In this document: positions 20,645 to 20,747 of the stretch, one piece after another
Layout: the number at the start of each line of letters is the position of its first letter
How positions within the stretch are numbered: position 1 is the stretch's first letter
Source: UMGS1766 sp963597355
GTDB lineage: Bacteria > Bacillota > Clostridia > Oscillospirales > Oscillospiraceae
Direction of reading: 5' to 3'
DNA: 20,747 nucleotides
NCBI GenBank assembly: GCA_963597355.1
Contig: CAVBPR010000011.1
Location: 1 to 20,747 of the forward strand
Notes under the pieces: model-generated
Database searches by the model: none
Seen by the model: only the letters and a program-made list of their open reading frames with translations
Told to the model about the DNA's origin: nothing
Position numbers and translations under genes: made by a program

Positions 20645-20747
20645 ATGACCAACGAAGAATTGGCTTTGAAGCTGGATGAAATGCAGCTGAAGATCGACCG
20701 CCTTGAGGCAGTCAACATCTGCGCAAACCTGATGAGCCGCTATGTAA
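20645..20747 (+). CDS. N-terminal fragment, possibly NTF2/SnoaL-like protein
   Basis: The gene starts at ATG 20645 with AAGGAGG about 9 nt upstream and runs off the window after 34 codons. The visible part is a short charged helix (TNEELALKLDEMQLKIDRLE) followed by AVNICANLMSRYV. The arrangement helix then (I)xxLxxRY resembles the start of NTF2/SnoaL-like small-molecule enzymes, but this is weak evidence. Only 29 nt separate it from the importer ATPase and no terminator intervenes, so it belongs to the same operon and may act on the imported compound. Confidence 0.45.
   Translation, partial: MTNEELALKLDEMQLKIDRLEAVNICANLMSRYV

Overview
The window looks like chromosome of a moderate-GC, low-to-mid-branching Gram-positive anaerobe, most likely a Clostridia member of the Oscillospirales type. 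The basis is strong AGGAGG-type ribosome binding sites, several TTG/GTG starts, a DUF1292 protein, a clostridial 6S RNA-like transcript, a class A penicillin-binding protein ending in a Big_2 domain, and an UPF0735 ACT protein in front of hom-lysC. No phage, insertion sequence, tRNA, rRNA or CRISPR array is visible. The organism assignment is inference.

Region 1 (1-2150, mostly minus strand): ribosomal proteins L13 and S9 (rplM-rpsI) with a consensus promoter. Next comes a gene-poor stretch holding a candidate plus-strand small RNA (about 1149-1299) and a minus-strand RNA with 6S architecture (about 1437-1620). After it lies a small acidic DUF1292 protein. Region 2 (2062-8162, plus strand): a bifunctional class A PBP, then an ACT-domain protein, homoserine dehydrogenase and aspartokinase, which form an aspartate-family amino-acid unit closed by a very strong terminator. 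Region 3 (8213-8668): a small two-helix membrane protein and a pair of terminators.

Region 4 (8697-12125): an MFS transporter (minus) and a sodium/glutamate symporter GltS (plus), divergently transcribed. They share a roughly 570-bp control region with an array of AATT(G/C)GTTGT half-sites, including a 26-bp perfect palindrome. Both transporters are preceded by tiny ORFs (16 and 31 codons), and gltS is followed by a 68-residue protein with a repeated PE(V/I)H motif.

Region 5 (12130-20747): an operon on the minus strand couples, by an ATGA overlap, a membrane-anchored AraC-family regulator to a secreted, membrane-tethered protein made only of a degenerate 5'-nucleotidase C-terminal domain. 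Divergent from it is a complete family-5 (peptide-type) ABC importer: binding lipoprotein, two permeases and two ATPases. The ABC operon is followed by the start of what may be an NTF2/SnoaL-like protein. The shared intergenic region has direct repeats, nested inverted repeats over the predicted -35, a leader hairpin, and a 12-bp x 4 tandem repeat that encodes a possible NELL-repeat leader peptide overlapping the lipoprotein start. The regulator has almost no extracytoplasmic part of its own, so the best system-level hypothesis is that the tethered nucleotidase-like domain senses an external ligand, signals through the AraC protein, and controls the importer next door.
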